In this document: positions 32,443 to 41,410 of the stretch, piece by piece
Layout of the letters: the number at the start of each line of letters is the position of its first letter
How positions within the stretch are numbered: position 1 is the first letter of the stretch
Assembly (NCBI GenBank): GCA_900547395.1
Contig: URGP01000009.1
Location: 1-64,000 of the forward strand
DNA length: 64,000 nt
Reading direction: 5' to 3'
Origin: an uncultured Opitutales bacterium
GTDB lineage: Bacteria; Verrucomicrobiota; Verrucomicrobiia; Opitutales; Intestinicryptomonadaceae
Made by a program: the position numbers and the translations under genes
Notes under the pieces: generated by a model
Told to the model about the DNA's origin: nothing
The model's input: the letters and a program-made list of their open reading frames with translations, nothing else
Database searches by the model: none

Positions 32443-35025
32443 ATGAAAAAAATTTTCAAACACTGTTTTATATTTTTAACAATATTTATTGCAATTCTCT
32501 CGGCAGGCGCGGCTGAAAAAATAAGGGTCGCCTGCATAGGCGACAGCATTACCGCGGGGGCGTGCGTGAATGGACACGAAAATTTCTATCCGTCAAAACT
32601 CCAACAAAAGCTTGGAGACGGCTATGAAGTCCGCAATTTCGGAGTAAGCGGAAGAACAATGCTAAGCAAGGGCGACAATCCCTACATAAAAGAAAGGGCA
32701 TGGACAGAAGCCCAAAAATTCAACCCGAACATTGTGATAATAAAGCTCGGGACAAACGACACAAAACCGCAGAACATGCGCCACTTTGCAGAATTTGAAA
32801 GCGACATGAAAAGCATGGTTGAAACCTTGCAGTCGCTGCCATCAAAGCCTGAAATCTATCTATCCTATCCCGTGTGCGTTACGAGAATGTGCTGGGGGAT
32901 AAACGATCCGTCGCTATTTTTAAAGGTAATTCCCGCCATCGACAAAATCGCGAAAGAAAAAAACTTGGAAATTATAGATTTCTACAATCCGACTTTCGCG
33001 CGTTTTGAAATTTACGCGGAAGGCGTGCACCCCAACAACTTCGGGGCGGATTTGCTTGCCGAAATCGCCGCGAGAAAAATCTTGAAAAATACTCCGCTTA
33101 CTCCCGCAAAACGCGCATTTATGGGGCAGGCGGAGCTATGGAACGGCTTTTTGCTCCATAACGGAATATTCTCAGACGGTGTAATTTCAAAAAACATGAT
33201 TATAGTAGAGCCGAAACTCGCGGCTCCGTCAAAACCTTGGATTTTGCGCCCCGCATTCTTCGGGCATGAGCCGCAGGCGGACTTGGCTTTGCTAAAATCA
33301 GGCTACCATGTAGCATATCTCGATGTCACAAACGAGTGGGGAACTCCCGAATTTGTGGAATTTGGCAAAACATTTTTCGACTACATGACGCAAGTTTACG
33401 GACTTTCCAAAAAAGTAAACCTCGAAGGTTTGAGCAGGGGCGGTTTTTACTCCCTCAGGTTTGCCCAAACCTATCCCGAATGCGTCGCCTCCATCTATTT
33501 GGACGCCCCGCTTTGCAATCCGCTATCGCTTGCAAAATCATCAGACGCAAATTTGACAAAGGATGTTTTAAAGAAATGGAACGCCACGGAAGAAAACTTT
33601 GAGAAAATAATCACCCCCTTCCTCCCGTCCAAAAATCTCGCGGGGCTTGCAAAGAACAAAGTCTCGATTTTAAGCGTTTGCGGAGACGCCGACACCGTTG
33701 TGCCTCTCGAAGAAAATTCGGCGGAAATTGAAAGGGAATACAAAAAACTCGGCGGAAACTTCAAATCCATCATAAAAAAAGGCGTAAACCACCATCCGCA
33801 CTCATTGAAAGACCCAACGCCCATTGTGGACTTCATAACCCAAAACGAACCGAACTACGACAAGGAAAAATATTTGCAAAGCCTGTCGAACTTCAAAGAA
33901 AAACCGTTAGTAAGCTTCGACTTTTCAAAGTATTTGAATTTGCGCGGAACGCTCGACAATTCAAGGCTGAAATTTGAAAGCGGCAACGCCACTGTCGCAT
34001 TTTTGGGAGGCTCGATAACAGAAATGAACGGCTGGCGCAACTTCGTGCAGGAAGAACTTAAAAGACGCTACCCCGCAACAAAATTCACATTTATCGACGC
34101 AGGCATTGCCTCAACAGGCTCGACGCCCCACGCTTTCCGCCTTGAAAACGATGTTTTAAAAATCGCAAAGCCCGACCTGCTCTTCTTTGAAGCCTCGGTA
34201 AACGACCACACAAACGGCTTTTCAAAAGACGAACAAATAAAGGGCGTTGAAGGGGTAATTGCGCACGCGCTTAAAGCAAACCCAAATATGGACATAGTGT
34301 ATCTCCACTTCATCTATGAACCCACGCGCGACGAGGCAATGCTTGGCATTGAGCCGGAAGTTTACAAAAATCAGGAAGAAGTCTGCAAACGCTACAACAT
34401 TCCGTCCATCAACTTAATAGGCGCAATTTGCGACGCCATGAAGCAAAATCTCTTAAATTGGCATGAATTCGGAGGAACGCACCCCGCTCAATTAGGGCAT
34501 AAATACTACGAAAAAGCAATTTTCCAGCTTTTCGACAAGCTTCAAAGCCGCTCAAAAAACATAAAGCCACACAAAATGCCAAAGTCAAAAATCGACAAAT
34601 TCTCATACACAAAAGGCAGATTTATCGACATTAAAAACGCAAAAATCAAAAGCGGCTTTGAATTTTCAGAAAACTGGCAGCCGACAATGAAATCGGGAAC
34701 GCGCAAGGGATTTGTAAACGTGCCGATGCTTTCAGCAAGCCAACCAAATGCGGAGCTTGAACTAAAATTCAAAGGGACTGCAATAGGCATATTCTGCGCG
34801 ACAGGTCCCGATGCGGGCGTAATCGAATACTCGATAGACGGCGGCAAGTTTAAAAAGCTCGATACCTGCACAAATTGGAGCCCGCACCTCTATATTCCGT
34901 GGGTGTTTATGCTTGAAAAGGAATTGCCCGACAAAAACCACACGCTCGTTTTGAAAATTTCGGAAGACAAAAACCAAAGGAGCAAGGGCAACGCCGTGCA
35001 CATCAGAAATTTCGTGGCAAATTAA
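32443..35025 (+). CDS. Secreted multidomain esterase: SGNH - alpha/beta hydrolase - SGNH - beta-sandwich
   Basis: This 860-residue protein has a signal peptide (basic start, hydrophobic core to about residue 21, SAGAAEK). Domain 1 is SGNH: GDSITAG (33), GTND (103), HPNNFG (195). Domain 2 is an alpha/beta hydrolase: GLSRGG nucleophile elbow (about 332), CGDADTV (414), NHHPHS (450). Domain 3 is a second SGNH domain: FLGGSITEMNG (522), ASVND (588), THPAQLGH (680). The C-terminal 160 residues form a beta-rich domain of a kind that follows SGNH domains in carbohydrate esterases. All three catalytic sets look complete. It likely deacylates plant or host glycans, releasing acetyl or other ester groups. 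The substrate is unknown. The gene is monocistronic, followed by a terminator. Confidence 0.87.
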   Translation: MKKIFKHCFIFLTIFIAILSAGAAEKIRVACIGDSITAGACVNGHENFYPSKLQQKLGDGYEVRNFGVSGRTMLSKGDNPYIKERAWTEAQKFNPNIVIIKLGTNDTKPQNMRHFAEFESDMKSMVETLQSLPSKPEIYLSYPVCVTRMCWGINDPSLFLKVIPAIDKIAKEKNLEIIDFYNPTFARFEIYAEGVHPNNFGADLLAEIAARKILKNTPLTPAKRAFMGQAELWNGFLLHNGIFSDGVISKNMIIVEPKLAAPSKPWILRPAFFGHEPQADLALLKSGYHVAYLDVTNEWGTPEFVEFGKTFFDYMTQVYGLSKKVNLEGLSRGGFYSLRFAQTYPECVASIYLDAPLCNPLSLAKSSDANLTKDVLKKWNATEENFEKIITPFLPSKNLAGLAKNKVSILSVCGDADTVVPLEENSAEIEREYKKLGGNFKSIIKKGVNHHPHSLKDPTPIVDFITQNEPNYDKEKYLQSLSNFKEKPLVSFDFSKYLNLRGTLDNSRLKFESGNATVAFLGGSITEMNGWRNFVQEELKRRYPATKFTFIDAGIASTGSTPHAFRLENDVLKIAKPDLLFFEASVNDHTNGFSKDEQIKGVEGVIAHALKANPNMDIVYLHFIYEPTRDEAMLGIEPEVYKNQEEVCKRYNIPSINLIGAICDAMKQNLLNWHEFGGTHPAQLGHKYYEKAIFQLFDKLQSRSKNIKPHKMPKSKIDKFSYTKGRFIDIKNAKIKSGFEFSENWQPTMKSGTRKGFVNVPMLSASQPNAELELKFKGTAIGIFCATGPDAGVIEYSIDGGKFKKLDTCTNWSPHLYIPWVFMLEKELPDKNHTLVLKISEDKNQRSKGNAVHIRNFVAN

Positions 35026-35040
35026 AAATTGCCGCAAACA

Positions 35041-35071
35041 AAAAACCGAAGGAAATCCTTCGGTTTTTTTT
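35041..35071. terminator. Bidirectional rho-independent terminator
   Basis: AAAAACCGAAGGA pairs with TCCTTCGGTTTTT around a two-base loop, followed by further T. It lies between the convergent esterase (stop 35025) and glmS (stop 35076) genes and can serve both. Confidence 0.92.
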
Positions 35072-35075
35072 GCGT

Positions 35076-36929
35076 TTATTCAACTGTGACGCTCTTTGCA
35101 AGATTGCGGGGCTTGTCAACATCGCAACCGCGCTCAACCGCAATGTAATAAGCGAGAAGCTGAATGGGTATTGTGTCGATAATCGTCCTTACAGCGTCGT
35201 GCGCTTTCGGGATTGCGATAACATCGTCAGCCAAGCCGCTTTCAATTTCGTCGGGAGAATCGGTTATGAGAATAACGGGGCCTTTGCGCGCTCCGATTTC
35301 TTTCGCGTTTGATATGACCTTTTGGAAAATTTCTCCCTGGTTTGCAAATATCACTGCGGGACATTCGGGGCATACAAGCGCGATTGGACCGTGCTTCATT
35401 TCAGCCGCAGGATAGCCCTCCGCGTGTATATATGAAATTTCCTTTAATTTAAGCGCGCCTTCAAGGGCTATCGGATACTCTTCAAGCCTGCCCAAGAACA
35501 GAAAATCAGGGAATTTGGAATATTTTTTCGCGATTTTCCTGACGACATCAGCCTGCTTTAAAGTCTCGTCTATCAAATCAGGGAGAGCCTTGATTGCGGA
35601 AACAATTTCCTTGCCATCGGCGAATGACAAGTCTCGCATTCTGCCCAAATAAAGCGCAACCAAAAGCATTATGATAATTTGAGAAGTAAACGCCTTTGTG
35701 GACGCCACGCCGATTTCCTTGCCCGAATACTGGTACAAGCCGCCGTCGCTTTCGCGCGCAATAGTGGAACCTACCACGTTTGTTATCGCAAGCGTCTTAA
35801 AACCCTTGCGCTTAGATTCGCGCAACGCCTCGAGAGTGTCGATTGTCTCGCCGCTTTGGCTTATCACAAATACCAAAGTGTTTTTGTCAAGCGGGGGATT
35901 GCGGTATCTGAATTCGCTCGCGTACTCGACTTCAACTGGAATGCGCGCGTAGCGTTCTATAAGATACTCGGCGACAAGGCACGCATGCCACGCCGTGCCG
36001 CAGGCGCAGAGCAAAATCCTGTCGATGCTCCGCAGCTCGTTTGCGGTGATGTTAAGCCCGTTTAAAACTGCCGTGGACTGGTCGTCGGAAAGCCTGCCGC
36101 GAATGGCGTTTTCTATTGCCTTGCGCTGCTCGAAAATCTCCTTTTCCATGAAGTGCTTGTATGAGCCAAGCTCGGCGGTTTCCATTTCCCAGTCGATTTC
36201 TTTTATTACGCATTCAACCTGCTGCTTGCCGATGGTGAGAATGTCGCAATCGTCTTTCGTTATGCTCGCGACTTGCCCGTCTTCCAAATAGATGACATTT
36301 TTTGCCCTGCCCGAAAAGCCCGACACGTCGCTTGCAATGAAATGTTCGCCGTTGCCTATTCCTATAATCAATGGAGAGCCTTTTCTCGCCGCAATGATTT
36401 CATTCGGGAAAAGCGGAGATATGACGGCAATGCCGTATGTTCCCTCCACATGCAACAATGCCTTGCGCACCGCCTCCAAAAACCTGTCTTCGTTGTAGTC
36501 TTTCGTGCGCTCGTCAAAATGGTAGGCGATGAGGTTTACGAGAGCCTCGGAGTCCGTTTCCGATTTGAAGGTATAGCCCTTGGAAATCAAAAACGAGCGC
36601 ATATTTTCGTAATTTTCGATAATTCCGTTATGGACCATTATAAACCTGCCGCAACTTGAAATATGCGGATGCGCATTGGTGTCGGTTACGCCCCCGTGCG
36701 TAGCCCAGCGCGTATGCCCTATGCCCACATGAGCCGAAAAATGATCCGCCTCGACCTCGGAAGCCACAACCGAAACGCGGCCTTTCCTTTTGCGTATGTC
36801 CAACTCTTTTTTGCCGTTTATCATCGCGACGCCTGCGGAGTCATAGCCGCGATATTCCATTCGTTTAAGCCCGTCTATCAAAATAGGGGCAACTTCTCTC
36901 TTTCCTATATAGCCAATAATGCCGCACAT
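35076..36929 (-). CDS. glmS: Glutamine--fructose-6-phosphate aminotransferase (isomerizing)
   Basis: This 617-residue enzyme makes glucosamine-6-phosphate for peptidoglycan and lipopolysaccharide, including the UDP-GlcNAc used by wecB and capE here. The N-terminal glutaminase begins MCGIIGYIGK with the catalytic cysteine at position 2. GHTRWATHG follows, then two SIS domains (CGTAWHACLVAEY, SQSGETIDTLEAL, CKDHP-type end EVTVE). The length is close to the E. coli enzyme (609). No glmS ribozyme is seen; the 63-bp gap before it to mrdA is too short. It lies downstream of the mre operon on the same strand and may be co-transcribed. Confidence 0.97.
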   Translation of the reverse strand: MCGIIGYIGKREVAPILIDGLKRMEYRGYDSAGVAMINGKKELDIRKRKGRVSVVASEVEADHFSAHVGIGHTRWATHGGVTDTNAHPHISSCGRFIMVHNGIIENYENMRSFLISKGYTFKSETDSEALVNLIAYHFDERTKDYNEDRFLEAVRKALLHVEGTYGIAVISPLFPNEIIAARKGSPLIIGIGNGEHFIASDVSGFSGRAKNVIYLEDGQVASITKDDCDILTIGKQQVECVIKEIDWEMETAELGSYKHFMEKEIFEQRKAIENAIRGRLSDDQSTAVLNGLNITANELRSIDRILLCACGTAWHACLVAEYLIERYARIPVEVEYASEFRYRNPPLDKNTLVFVISQSGETIDTLEALRESKRKGFKTLAITNVVGSTIARESDGGLYQYSGKEIGVASTKAFTSQIIIMLLVALYLGRMRDLSFADGKEIVSAIKALPDLIDETLKQADVVRKIAKKYSKFPDFLFLGRLEEYPIALEGALKLKEISYIHAEGYPAAEMKHGPIALVCPECPAVIFANQGEIFQKVISNAKEIGARKGPVILITDSPDEIESGLADDVIAIPKAHDAVRTIIDTIPIQLLAYYIAVERGCDVDKPRNLAKSVTVE

Positions 36930-36992
36930 AAAACTGCAATTAAAATTAAAATACGAAATTAGCTGAAAACTAAAAAATTACAACAATAAAAA

Positions 36993-38882
36993 CTACTGCG
37001 CCACCTGCCTGCCCTTAAAGTATTCGGCAAACATTTCCCTCATTATGGGACCCGCCGTCGCCCCGCCGCTTGCGTCCCCGGGCTCTTCGCCCTCCACTAT
37101 GACTGCCGCCGCTATTTCAGGATTTTCAACGGGAGCAAAAGCTATCATCCAAGCCAATGTCAGCTTGCGCCCCTTTACCATGACCTGCGCGGTTCCCGAT
37201 TTTGCGGCAATTTTAACCCCATCGATCGCCGCGCGGCGGCATGTTCCGCGTTCAACCGCATTTACCATTCCCTCTATAACTGCGTCATATCCCGATTTCG
37301 GAATGTCCAATTTTTTCGCGCCGTGGTACTTCATGTCGGTCTTTCGCGTCGTATCGTGCAAAATCGACGGTTTTGTGCGCGTTTCCCCCCTTGCAAGGCT
37401 TGCGGCAAAACACGCCATTTGAAGCGGAGTCTGTCGCAAATCCCCCTGCCCTATGGATACGTTTGCAGTGTCCCCCTTGCTCCATCCGCTCCCCTGCTTT
37501 CGCTTAAATTCGGGAGTAGGAACAATGGTAAGGCGCGTGGACTCCTCGTGAAGCTCTATACCTGTCGGGGAATCAAGCCCCATTTCCTTCGCGGTTTTAG
37601 CGATTGAGTCAATGCCCATTTTTTGCCCGTGTTCGTAAAAGAAGACATTGCAACTCTTTTCTATCGCCTGCTGCAAATTAACCTCGCCGTGCCCGTAACG
37701 GTTGTGGCACGGGAACTTGCGCGAACCCACTTGATAATACCCGTCGCAATAGCTAACCGTGTCGGGACCGATGACCCCGCTTTTTATGCCCGCAAGCGCG
37801 GTTATTATCTTAAAAGTGGAACCCGGAGGATACAGTCCCTGCGTCGCCCTGTTCAGCCACGCGCCCCTGTCGCGAATGTCGTTATAAATCGCATGCGTCA
37901 TTGTCGGGAAAAACGTGTTGGGATCGTAGCTCGGACGGCTTACCATCGCCAAAATCTCCCCCGTCTTAACGTCGAGCGCGACTGCCGCCCCCTTGCGGTT
38001 GGGGAAGGCGTCCTCTATCGCGCCCTGAAGCTCCATGTCGAGAGAAACCTGCATGCTTCCGCCCTTGCGCGGAGGCTTTGATTCTATCTTTTCAAACGTA
38101 AAGCCGTTGTGGTCAACAACCCAGATTTCAGCCCCGGTCTCGCCCGCAAGCCTGTCTTCAAATGCTTTCTCAACGCCGGACTTGCCGATTTTCCCAAGAA
38201 ACGAAAACGTGCGTAAATCGTCCCCGGGTATGTCGGGATCGACCTGCTCGATTTCGGGGCGGATATATCCCACTGCGTGCGCCGCCCTGTCCGCGTAAGG
38301 ATAATAGCGGTAAGTATCGGTATAAATCTGCACTGCCGAATTATCAACTCTGAGCTTTTCGGCAAGAATTGCGTGCTGGGATATGCTTAAATTTTTTACA
38401 AGCGGAAGGGGCATCAACTGTCTGCCCGAAAAATGCCTGTTAAAATCGGCGTCCAAAACAAAGTCTGTCTTCAAAATCGAATTTATTTCGTCGATGTAAG
38501 ACTGCAAAACGTTTGTGCGGGCGGCGATTGCAAGCTTTGAATAATCGAAAGGCTCTTTATTTTGCTTGCGCAGTTTGTTAAGCCTCGCGTACTCTTTGCG
38601 GAAATCAAATCGGGCGTCGTTAAAATATACAACAGCGTCAAAAACGGGGCGGTTTCCGACAATCAGCCTTCCGTTTCTGTCGTAAATATCACCCCTTGCC
38701 CCGGGTTGAATAATTCTGCGCTGGGTCTGCAACATTCCCTTTTTGTGGTAGTAGCCGTACATGAAAATCTGGCGGTACGCCAAGGCTCCGAGCAATATAA
38801 TGAACATCGCCCCGAATATGTAATAAAGGACATACAACCTCTCGTTGCGCTTTGCGTCCGACTCGAATTTCTTTTCAGCCAT
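36993..38882 (-). CDS. mrdA: Penicillin-binding protein 2
   Basis: This 629-residue inner-membrane transpeptidase of the elongation machinery has one N-terminal membrane helix (about residues 18-40), a pedestal domain (GARGDIYDRNGRLIVGN), and the penicillin-binding domain with the three motifs STFK (about residue 355, GSTFKIITALAG), SCN (about 410, KSCNVFFYEHG) and KSGTAQ (about 560). It crosslinks peptidoglycan during lateral growth with RodA and MreBCD. It is eight bases from mreD and the fourth gene of the operon. No rodA follows in the window; glmS is the next gene. Confidence 0.96.
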   Translation of the reverse strand: MAEKKFESDAKRNERLYVLYYIFGAMFIILLGALAYRQIFMYGYYHKKGMLQTQRRIIQPGARGDIYDRNGRLIVGNRPVFDAVVYFNDARFDFRKEYARLNKLRKQNKEPFDYSKLAIAARTNVLQSYIDEINSILKTDFVLDADFNRHFSGRQLMPLPLVKNLSISQHAILAEKLRVDNSAVQIYTDTYRYYPYADRAAHAVGYIRPEIEQVDPDIPGDDLRTFSFLGKIGKSGVEKAFEDRLAGETGAEIWVVDHNGFTFEKIESKPPRKGGSMQVSLDMELQGAIEDAFPNRKGAAVALDVKTGEILAMVSRPSYDPNTFFPTMTHAIYNDIRDRGAWLNRATQGLYPPGSTFKIITALAGIKSGVIGPDTVSYCDGYYQVGSRKFPCHNRYGHGEVNLQQAIEKSCNVFFYEHGQKMGIDSIAKTAKEMGLDSPTGIELHEESTRLTIVPTPEFKRKQGSGWSKGDTANVSIGQGDLRQTPLQMACFAASLARGETRTKPSILHDTTRKTDMKYHGAKKLDIPKSGYDAVIEGMVNAVERGTCRRAAIDGVKIAAKSGTAQVMVKGRKLTLAWMIAFAPVENPEIAAAVIVEGEEPGDASGGATAGPIMREMFAEYFKGRQVAQ

Positions 38883-38889
38883 AAACTAA

Positions 38890-39429
38890 CTAAGCGTTAT
38901 CCCCCACATTTAAAGAAACTCCCAAAAGATAGGCGACGGATTTGTTTAAATTTACGACGTAGGCAGAAAAAAGAGCCGCAACCAAAGACGAGAACACGGC
39001 GTCGAAAACAACGCGCAAGAAGTACGCCCAAGCCCCCGAAACCCCTATCGGAAAGATGAACAAAACCGACAATAAGTACATCGACATGTTTACCGACCAA
39101 GTAAGCCACGTAATGCCGAAAGAATCGAGACTCCTGAACTTCGCCCTCAACCCGTACACGACAAAAGACGCCGCGGCAAACAATGCGGGAGTCAGCGCAT
39201 TGTCAAGCGGAGTTTGGGCTTCAAACAAAAACCCGAAGAAAACCGCCATAAACATCGCCTGCCAAAATTTCAAAAACAGAGAGCTTGAAACTATCAAAAA
39301 CGCAGGAATATATATGTATGCGCCGACCACGGAAAGGATGTCCCCCAAAATTCCCATGAGGAAAAAAAGCGCGGAATTTACCCCGAACACTATGAAAAAA
39401 CGCGCGTCCATATCCTTGAAAAGCGTCAT
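38890..39429 (-). CDS. mreD: Rod shape-determining protein MreD
   Basis: This 179-residue protein has five to six hydrophobic segments (for instance NSALFFLMGILGDILSV, PAFLIVSSSLFL, FVVYGLRAK) and little soluble sequence. MreD is an inner-membrane partner that couples MreC to the PBP2-RodA elongation complex. Sequence conservation in this family is low, and I assign it mainly by length, topology and position. It overlaps the mreC stop by four bases (ATGA) and precedes mrdA. Confidence 0.85.
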   Translation of the reverse strand: MTLFKDMDARFFIVFGVNSALFFLMGILGDILSVVGAYIYIPAFLIVSSSLFLKFWQAMFMAVFFGFLFEAQTPLDNALTPALFAAASFVVYGLRAKFRSLDSFGITWLTWSVNMSMYLLSVLFIFPIGVSGAWAYFLRVVFDAVFSSLVAALFSAYVVNLNKSVAYLLGVSLNVGDNA

Positions 39430-40268
39430 TTTTTCTGCTCCGCCTCGATTGGCACCAAAACCAAAACTTCGTTCAACGTTGAAAGATCCGTGCTTAGGAC
39501 AACCCTTCCCGTCTTAAATATGCCGTCATAGTTCAAAGTCAGGTTTGAAACCGTCCCGATTGGCAATCCCTCGGGGAAAACTCCGGCAATCGAAGAAGCC
39601 ACAAGCTTGCGCGGCTTTGAAGCGGAAGCCGTCATGTCGGCGTAAACATCAACCACTTCTCCGCATCCCTCCCCGAAGGAAACCTGCCCGACCCCTTGAT
39701 AAATCACGGGTCTGTCGTCCCCTTCGAAAACCGCCGCCATTCTGAAATTTCTGCTCGAAACAAGCTCAACCACGCTCGTGAAAAGCCCGACTTCCTTAAT
39801 TCTGCCAACAACTCCGCCGCCGTAAATGACAGCGCACCCCTCTTTTATGCCGTCAATCGAGCCTTTGCGGATTACAAGCTGCTGCCACCAGGCATTCAAG
39901 TCGCGACGGGCAACGCGCGCAACATGCTGCTTGTACATGCCGGCAGGAGGGATTGAAAAAATGTCTTCGTAGCGTTTTATACGCGAACGCAGAGTTTCGT
40001 TTTCCAACACCCTCAGCTCCAAGGCGGCGTTAAGACGCGCCAAGTCCCTGCCCGCCTCTATCAAATCGCGCTTGGAATGCGAAGAGAGCGACCAGTACTT
40101 TTGCAAGTCGCGCAAATGCGACGGCAAAATGTCGAACGGGGCGCGAAATTCCCCGAACATGTCCGAAACGAAATTTTTGACGCCCGATGGCACAATCAAA
40201 CACAACACCAATATCGCAATGAAAACTCCGATATTAAGCCGCGCCGTGTTCTTGTTAGAAGATGCCAA
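39426..40268 (-). CDS. mreC: Rod shape-determining protein MreC
   Basis: This 280-residue protein has one N-terminal membrane helix (about residues 14-30: IGVFIAILVLCLIVPSG). A coiled-coil segment follows (SKRDLIEAGRDLARLNAALELRVLENE), then the periplasmic beta domain with IRKGSIDGIKEGCAVIYGGGVVGRIKEV and VVLVPIEAEQ at the end. This is the normal MreC layout. It links MreB to the periplasmic elongation enzymes. The start is TTG with AGGAGG four bases upstream, one of the strongest ribosome-binding sites in the window. It follows mreB at 14 bases. Confidence 0.93.
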   Translation of the reverse strand: MASSNKNTARLNIGVFIAILVLCLIVPSGVKNFVSDMFGEFRAPFDILPSHLRDLQKYWSLSSHSKRDLIEAGRDLARLNAALELRVLENETLRSRIKRYEDIFSIPPAGMYKQHVARVARRDLNAWWQQLVIRKGSIDGIKEGCAVIYGGGVVGRIKEVGLFTSVVELVSSRNFRMAAVFEGDDRPVIYQGVGQVSFGEGCGEVVDVYADMTASASKPRKLVASSIAGVFPEGLPIGTVSNLTLNYDGIFKTGRVVLSTDLSTLNEVLVLVPIEAEQKK

Positions 40269-40282
40269 TGCCCCTCCTAAAA

Positions 40283-41302
40283 TCAGGAGTTCTCGTTAGC
40301 CCACCATGAAAGGTCGTTTAGAACTTCCCCCGTGCCGTTAGCCACGGCGTTCAAAGGCTCATCGGCGGCAAAGCACGGAATTAAAGTGCGATCGGTAATT
40401 CTCAAATTCAAATTTCTTATCAAAGAGCCTCCGCCCGCCAATACTATGCCCTTGTCAACCAAGTCCGCGCTTAATTCAGGCGGGCAATGTTCCAAGGCTT
40501 CGCTTATGACGTCGGTGATTTTGTTGAAAGTTTCGTCTAACGCTTCGCGGATTTCCTGCGAAGTTATTTGCAATGTTTTTGGAAGCCCCGCAACGCAGTC
40601 GCGACCTTTCACTTCCATCGACAATTCTTTTTCGAGAGGGAATGCGGAGCCGATTTTAATCTTTATTTCTTCCGCCATCCTGACGCCAATCATCAGGTTA
40701 TAGGCGCGCTTCATGTATTGGATAATCTCGTCGTCTATTTTATCGCCACCAACTCTCACGCTCTTTGCAAACACAACGCCCGCCAAGGATATGATGGCTA
40801 CTTCCGTGGTGCCGCCGCCAATGTCAACAATCATTGAAGCGGTAGGCTCCCAAACGGGAAGTCCAACGCCGATTGCCGCCGCGAGAGGCTCGTCCAAAAG
40901 GTAAACCAAACGCGCCCCCGCCCTTATTGCCGATTCTTTTACAGCCCTGCGCTCGACTTCGGTAATTCCCGAAGGCACTGCCACCACAACGCGCGGAGCG
41001 GTAAATTTAAGATGGGTGTTTGCCTTGTTTATGAAATAGCGCAACATTGCTTCGGTAATCTCGAAATCGGCAATTACGCCGTCTTTCATCGGGCGCAGAG
41101 CCGTGATGTTGCCGGGGGTTCTGCCAAGCATTCTCTTCGCCTTTTCACCGACAGCCAAAACCTTTTTGGAATTATTGTAAACCGCGACAACGCTCGGTTC
41201 GCTCAATATCACGCCCCTGTCTTTTGCATATACCAAAGTGTTCGCCGTCCCCAAGTCGATACCTATGTCGTTTGACAACAATCCCTGAATGAAGCCTGCC
41301 AT
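40283..41302 (-). CDS. mreB: Rod shape-determining protein MreB
   Basis: This 339-residue bacterial actin has the phosphate-1 motif GIDLGTANTLVY, VAVPSGITEVERRAV, DEPLAAAIGVGLPV, and the phosphate-2 IVDIGGGTTEVAIISL, then VLAGGGSLIRNL, all conserved. It polymerises on the inner face of the membrane and directs cell-wall insertion. The length fits MreB. The N-terminal MAGFIQGLLS may act as the amphipathic membrane-binding helix. It leads the operon mreB-mreC-mreD-mrdA and has a clear promoter. It is divergent from dsbD. Confidence 0.98.
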   Translation of the reverse strand: MAGFIQGLLSNDIGIDLGTANTLVYAKDRGVILSEPSVVAVYNNSKKVLAVGEKAKRMLGRTPGNITALRPMKDGVIADFEITEAMLRYFINKANTHLKFTAPRVVVAVPSGITEVERRAVKESAIRAGARLVYLLDEPLAAAIGVGLPVWEPTASMIVDIGGGTTEVAIISLAGVVFAKSVRVGGDKIDDEIIQYMKRAYNLMIGVRMAEEIKIKIGSAFPLEKELSMEVKGRDCVAGLPKTLQITSQEIREALDETFNKITDVISEALEHCPPELSADLVDKGIVLAGGGSLIRNLNLRITDRTLIPCFAADEPLNAVANGTGEVLNDLSWWANENS

Positions 41303-41355
41303 TTTTTGTCTTTCTGCTTTCTAAAAAAAAATTTACTTTGCTAATTTGTGAAACA

Positions 41356-41384
41356 ATAATCTTTATAAATTGTCGATTTGTCAA
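41356..41384 (-). promoter_or_regulatory. Candidate mreB promoter
   Basis: On the minus strand TTGACA (41384-41379) is separated by 17 nt from GATTAT (41361-41356), about 54 bases before the mreB ATG. This is the same pair of elements found at 2077-2104. The spacing is optimal for a sigma-70-type factor. Confidence 0.6.
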
Positions 41385-41410
41385 TATAGTATAAACGTTA
41401 AATTTTACAA

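Noticed and set aside
36930..36992. glmS ribozyme or riboswitch upstream of glmS
   Set aside because: Only 63 bp of AT-rich sequence is present, with no recognisable ribozyme core.
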